Assembly (NCBI RefSeq): GCF_004340525.1
Contig: NZ_SLWX01000013.1
Coordinates: forward strand, 1-64,000
Length of the DNA stretch: 64,000 bases
Source of the DNA: Chromatocurvus halotolerans
Lineage (GTDB): Bacteria > Pseudomonadota > Gammaproteobacteria > Pseudomonadales > Halieaceae
Direction of reading: 5' to 3'
The number at the start of each line of letters is the position of its first letter. The first letter of the stretch is position 1. The translations under genes were made by a program, and so were the position numbers. Shown here piece by piece: positions 60,385-64,000 of this stretch. Below the pieces are notes generated by a model. The model saw only the letters and a list, made by a program, of their open reading frames with translations, did not search any database and was not told the origin of the DNA.

Positions 60385-61925
60385 TACACTACTCCCTGAG
60401 AGGTTACGGGTAAGGATCCGCTGGTGGTCGATGCCGGTCGCTTCAGCGAGATCGGCCAGAGTCGAAATGTCAGGCGGGTCACCTTCTCATCGAGGTAAAA
60501 GCCCGCGAACGCCAGACCATAAAGGCGGTCGGCGACCTTCCCCCGCGGGACGGTGCCGATCCAGAGCTGCGCGGCATAGAACGCGATGAACACCAGTGAC
60601 GCCAGTATCACCAGGCCAGGCTGCGGCGCGTGAGGCGCAGGCAGCAGGCTCGAGAACAGGGTATGCCATGCCAGGAAAAGACCCACAACACCCACAAATC
60701 GCATGGCAGCGACTGCGATCACCGTCGGTGAGAGGGGCCGGACACCCACCAGAAGCGGCGCGCAGCCGAGCCCCAGAATAAGGCTCACGGCAATACTCAC
60801 GGGCGCGGCAACGGAGAAGGTGGAATACATCAGCACAATACCCTGCACTGCCAGAACCGCGGCCACCGCGGCAAGGAACGGTTCAAGAGGGCCGCTGATG
60901 CCGTTCGGGCCTGGCAGCAGCTCGTCGGCCCGCGACCGGTGAACCACACCGCTCGCGGACAGAAAGGCATGTGCCTTATAGAACGAGTGGGCAATCAGGT
61001 GCAGCATCGCGAGGTCATAAAGACCCAGACCGCACTCCATGAGCATGAAGCCCATCTGCGCACAGGTTGACCAGGCAAGACGCACCTTGATGCTGATGCG
61101 GGTCAGCATGGCGAGTCCCGCCAGCAGGGCCGTCAGGCTGCCAACCAGCACTAGCAGCATCTGCGCGGAGGCAGATGCGGAAAACAGCGCCGCCAGCCGA
61201 ATGACCACCACGCCGCCGAGATTGACAATGCCGGCATGCAGGAACGCCGAAACCGGCGTCGGCGCCTCCATGACCTGCATCAACCAGCCGTGCAGCGGTA
61301 GCTGCGCGGATTTCAGCAGTACGGCGACGGCAATCAGCACCGCCGCCAGATTCAGACCCGGAGTGAGTTCGGGCATCAGCCCCAGCGCCAGCGTCATCTC
61401 GCTGATCCTGAAAGTATCGAGGGTGTCGAATATCAGCAGGACCGCGATCAGCAGGCAGATCTCGGCGAGCCGGCTGGCGATGAACTTCTTGTGCGCCGCC
61501 ACCTGCGCCGGAACGCGCTCGGGATAGAAGACCAGCAAGCGGTGCAGACCCAGACTGGTTGCCACCCAGGCCACCAGCAGCAGACCCAGATGATCCGTGA
61601 CAACAACGGTCATGACCGCAGCGAGGGTGAACATCAACGCGGCAACATAGCGGGGCTGGCCCGGCTCGCCGCGGAGATAGTCGCGGGAAAAGCGCACGAT
61701 GACCCAGGCGACAATGGCAATCAGCAAGGCGGGGAGAACGCTCGATGCCGGTGCCACGCCCCAGGCCATCGACAGCCCTCCCGCAGCGGCGGCGAGCATG
61801 CCGACCACCGCGCTGACGCCGGCCAGGTGCCAGGCGCGCGCTGGAAACGCGCAGGACAGGATACACCCCGCGAGATACACCAGGGGCAACTGCCACAAGG
61901 CAAAACTGATATTCATGGGAATCAC
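60384..61925 (-). CDS. dabB: DabB, NuoL/MrpA-like proton-conducting membrane subunit
   Basis: This 513-aa protein has about thirteen hydrophobic helices and antiporter-like landmarks: HKKFIASRLAE, the PTPVSAFLHAGIVNLGGVV helix, and the KVRLAWSTCAQMGFM and LHLIAHSFYKAHAFL segments that hold the conserved Lys and His residues. Proton flow through DabB is thought to drive DabA. GTG at 61925 has AAGGAG six bases upstream. First gene of the dabB-dabA operon, divergent from a LysR gene. Confidence 0.93.
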   Translation of the reverse strand: MIPMNISFALWQLPLVYLAGCILSCAFPARAWHLAGVSAVVGMLAAAAGGLSMAWGVAPASSVLPALLIAIVAWVIVRFSRDYLRGEPGQPRYVAALMFTLAAVMTVVVTDHLGLLLVAWVATSLGLHRLLVFYPERVPAQVAAHKKFIASRLAEICLLIAVLLIFDTLDTFRISEMTLALGLMPELTPGLNLAAVLIAVAVLLKSAQLPLHGWLMQVMEAPTPVSAFLHAGIVNLGGVVVIRLAALFSASASAQMLLVLVGSLTALLAGLAMLTRISIKVRLAWSTCAQMGFMLMECGLGLYDLAMLHLIAHSFYKAHAFLSASGVVHRSRADELLPGPNGISGPLEPFLAAVAAVLAVQGIVLMYSTFSVAAPVSIAVSLILGLGCAPLLVGVRPLSPTVIAVAAMRFVGVVGLFLAWHTLFSSLLPAPHAPQPGLVILASLVFIAFYAAQLWIGTVPRGKVADRLYGLAFAGFYLDEKVTRLTFRLWPISLKRPASTTSGSLPVTSQGVV

Positions 61926-61980
61926 GGCACACTCCTTCTGACGTTTGAGTGCGCAGAGCTTGCAACAATCACAGTTGCTA

Positions 61981-61996
61981 TTAAAATAGATTTTAA
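61981..61996. promoter_or_regulatory. AT-rich palindrome, candidate LysR-type binding site
   Basis: TTAAAAT-AG-ATTTTAA is a perfect palindrome in the 96-base region between dabB and the divergent LysR gene. It fits a T-N11-A LysR box. A second short inverted pair (GCAAC 61962-61966, GTTGC 61974-61978) precedes it. Regulation of dabBA and the regulator from here is inferred. Confidence 0.5.
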
Positions 61997-62021
61997 AAGT
62001 TAATCATTCTTTATTATAAAT

Positions 62022-62909
62022 ATGTCAAGCCGACGACAACTGAACTTTCACCATCTCTACTACTTCTGGAGAGTGGCCAAGGAGCTGCACCTTACCCGCG
62101 CGGCGGAGCAGCTTCACGTCTCGCAGTCGGCGCTGTCGCTGCAGATCAGAAAACTCGAGGACAGCCTGGGTCAGGCACTGTTCCTGCGCGAGGGGCGCAG
62201 TCTGCAGCTGACCGATTTCGGCAACCTGGTCATGGGATACGCGGAGAACATCTTCGATCTCGGTGATGAATTGCTGGCGGCGGTGGAGGGTGCTGACACC
62301 CGGAACATTCAGCGTCTGCGTATCGGCTCCGTGTCCACGCTGTCACGGAATTTTCAGGAAAACTTCCTGAAACCCGTGCTACGTCTCGAGCAGATCAGCA
62401 TTGTCCACGAGTCGGCGGGCTTCGAGGACCTGATTCAGCGCCTGCGCGTACACAAGCTCGATCTGGTACTGTCCAACCGGTCGTTGACATCGATGGAGAC
62501 AGGCGCCCTGCGCTGCAGGCGGATTGCCAGGCAGCGCGTCTGCCTGGTCGGCCCGCCACGAAAAAAACGCCAGGCCTTCCGCTGGCCCGAAGACCTCCAG
62601 GACCAGCGCCTCCTCCTGCCCGGTCCGAGCAGCGACATACGCAACCAGTTCAACCTGATGTGCGAAGAACTGAATCTTGCCATCCGGCCTCATGCCGAGG
62701 TTGACGATATGGCCATGCTGCGCCTCATGGCGCGGGATTCCGGTGGCCTCGCTGTGGTGCCGGACGTCGTGGTTCAGGACGAACTCGACGCCGGTCTTCT
62801 GGAGATATACGCCGTACTGCCCGACGTATTTGAAACCTTCTATGCCATCACCGCACAGCGCATGCTGCAGCCAGCGCTACTGCAGACCCTGCTCAATGCC
62901 AGGCGATGA
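62022..62909 (+). CDS. LysR family regulator, NhaR-like, divergent from dabBA
   Basis: This 295-aa protein has an N-terminal winged helix (LNFHHLYYFWRVAKELHLTRAAEQLHVSQSALSLQIRKLE in overlapping pieces) like that of NhaR, and a periplasmic-binding-like effector domain. Position and orientation match the common placement of a LysR gene beside dab operons. It may respond to pH, sodium or inorganic carbon, but no effector can be read. AT-rich promoter upstream. Confidence 0.92.
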   Translation: MSSRRQLNFHHLYYFWRVAKELHLTRAAEQLHVSQSALSLQIRKLEDSLGQALFLREGRSLQLTDFGNLVMGYAENIFDLGDELLAAVEGADTRNIQRLRIGSVSTLSRNFQENFLKPVLRLEQISIVHESAGFEDLIQRLRVHKLDLVLSNRSLTSMETGALRCRRIARQRVCLVGPPRKKRQAFRWPEDLQDQRLLLPGPSSDIRNQFNLMCEELNLAIRPHAEVDDMAMLRLMARDSGGLAVVPDVVVQDELDAGLLEIYAVLPDVFETFYAITAQRMLQPALLQTLLNARR

Positions 62910-62920
62910 ATGCCGACCCG

Positions 62921-64000
62921 TCAGTCGCCCCGGATCATCGCCCGCGATAGCTGCCGGTGTCGCTCGAGCACTGGCCCGATATCCAGCGTCTGCAGCACCC
63001 CGTTCTCCACCACGACACGGCCGTGGATAATGGACAGATCAACGCTGGACGGCTGGCAGAAGACAACCGCTGCGACGGGGTCATGCCCGGCACCCGCATA
63101 GCTGATGCGATTGAGATCGATGGCGACAAGGTCCGCAGACATACCCGCGGCAATGGCTCCGATGTCGTCCCGCCCGAGAGTTGCGGCACCTCCGCGGGTT
63201 GCCACTCGCAGGGCTTCGCGCGCTGACAGCGCCGCCGGGTCACCGGCAAAACCGCCGCGACCGCCAGGGACGGCAGCGGATGAGTAGCGCACCGGCGCCA
63301 CTCGCTGCAGGAGCATGGCCTGGCGCGCCTCTGCCAGCAGGTGCCCACTGTCATTGGATGCCGACCCGTCCACCCCAAGGCCGACACGGACACCCGCGCG
63401 AAGCATGTCAGCCAGCGGCGCAATGCCGCTCGCCAGGCGCATATTGCTGGTTGGGCAGTGTGCGACACCGGTGCGTGTGGCGGCACACTGCCTGACCTCG
63501 TCCGCATTCAGGTGCACGCAGTGAGCGTGCCAGACATCGTCCCCAGTCCAGCCCAGTGACGCCGTGTACGCGAGGGGACGCAGTCCATACCGCTCCAGGC
63601 AGTAGACTTCCTCATCGAGCGTTTCGGCAAGATGCGTGTGCAGGCCCACATGCCGACTCTCCCTGGCCAGCTCGGCGCTATTACGCATCAACGATTCGGT
63701 GACAGCAAACGGCGAACTCGGCGCCAGCACGATACGCTGCATGGCGTGCAGCGAGGGGTCGTGGCAGGTCTCGATCAGCCGCTGCATATCGGCAAGCACG
63801 GCATCCTCGTTCTCGGTCAGCGCATCGGGCGGCATGCCGCCGGCAGACTCGCCCAGGGTCATGGCGCCACGCGCCGCATGAAAACGCATGCCGATATCGC
63901 TCGCAGCGCGGATCTGCGTATCGAGGGTGCAGTCGTTGGGAAACATATAGTGATGATCGCTGCTCGTCGTGCAACCCGACAGCATAAGCTCTGCCAGCCC
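62921..64000 (-). CDS. 8-oxoguanine deaminase-like amidohydrolase, 5' end outside window
   Basis: The visible 359 residues are the C-terminal part of a metal-dependent amidohydrolase. The reading frame continues past 64000 without a start (GLAELMLSGCTTSSDHHY is the family's internal sequence). HTHLAET, WHAHCVHL and GLGVDGSASNDSGH supply metal ligands. The closest families are 8-oxoguanine deaminase and hydroxyatrazine ethylaminohydrolase. It is convergent with the LysR gene, 11 bases apart. Confidence 0.9.
   Translation of the reverse strand, partial: GLAELMLSGCTTSSDHHYMFPNDCTLDTQIRAASDIGMRFHAARGAMTLGESAGGMPPDALTENEDAVLADMQRLIETCHDPSLHAMQRIVLAPSSPFAVTESLMRNSAELARESRHVGLHTHLAETLDEEVYCLERYGLRPLAYTASLGWTGDDVWHAHCVHLNADEVRQCAATRTGVAHCPTSNMRLASGIAPLADMLRAGVRVGLGVDGSASNDSGHLLAEARQAMLLQRVAPVRYSSAAVPGGRGGFAGDPAALSAREALRVATRGGAATLGRDDIGAIAAGMSADLVAIDLNRISYAGAGHDPVAAVVFCQPSSVDLSIIHGRVVVENGVLQTLDIGPVLERHRQLSRAMIRGD

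Noticed and set aside
1-64000. tRNA, rRNA or CRISPR arrays
   Set aside because: No cloverleaf with a T-loop consensus, no rRNA landmarks and no regularly spaced direct repeats were found by reading. A covariance-model scan was not possible.

Overview
The window is a GC-rich, densely packed bacterial chromosome segment, read by eye and not by composition statistics. The gene set points to a free-living, respiring gammaproteobacterium: PA2778/PA2779-type proteins, DUF2058, an AGCS symporter, an RND pump, several c-type cytochromes, a DabAB inorganic-carbon pump, and CsbD/GlsB/BON/PRC envelope-stress genes. I cannot name a genus. No rRNA, tRNA or CRISPR array was recognised.

Layout. 0.1-6.7 kb (minus strand): an SDR oxidoreductase, then a tightly coupled operon of a VTT membrane protein, a glucoamylase/debranching-like glycosidase, a GT4 glycosyltransferase and a triheme cytochrome c. 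6.8-12.6 kb: a zinc metallopeptidase on the plus strand, then on the minus strand a cytochrome c-rhodanese fusion, an ICMT-like methyltransferase, a UbiA prenyltransferase, a BASS transporter and a formate/nitrite-type channel. 12.7-16.2 kb: ackA-xfp, a two-gene phosphoketolase module whose ackA appears to start at CTG. 16.3-19.6 kb: a small cytochrome c facing an operon of tetraheme cytochrome c, Tat-exported 4x[4Fe-4S] ferredoxin and NrfD-type quinone-reactive membrane subunit. No catalytic subunit is adjacent, and an FNR-like box lies upstream.

19.8-26.2 kb and 30.8-34.5 kb hold many small envelope and stress proteins: PRC barrel, GlsB, BON-MscS fusion, two CsbD proteins, DUF3185, a BON lipoprotein, a tiny lipoprotein, DUF4398, OmpA and two paralogous Crp/Fnr regulators with palindromic candidate sites. 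A complete IS256-family element with an 8-bp target duplication has split an AI-2E-type transporter gene. A GGDEF-domain relic and a frameshifted C39-like peptidase gene lie nearby. 26.3-29.2 kb: a [4Fe-4S]-type APS reductase fused end to end with a nucleotide-sugar epimerase gene, then a PAS-GGDEF protein.

34.5-44.6 kb: ilvB opposite an Lrp regulator, an MntA-HepT toxin-antitoxin pair, ArsH, a secreted esterase-like protein, DAHP synthase, and an operon of GGDEF protein, queuosine-tRNA mannosyltransferase-like protein and alpha/beta hydrolase. 44.8-57.9 kb: an MFS permease, DUF2058, an AGCS symporter, acetyl-CoA hydrolase/transferase, a membrane-anchored glutaredoxin with an apparent ATC start, DUF2254, DUF2971 and a two-gene RND efflux system. 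57.9-62.9 kb: dabB-dabA divergent from a LysR regulator. The window ends inside an 8-oxoguanine-deaminase-like amidohydrolase gene.
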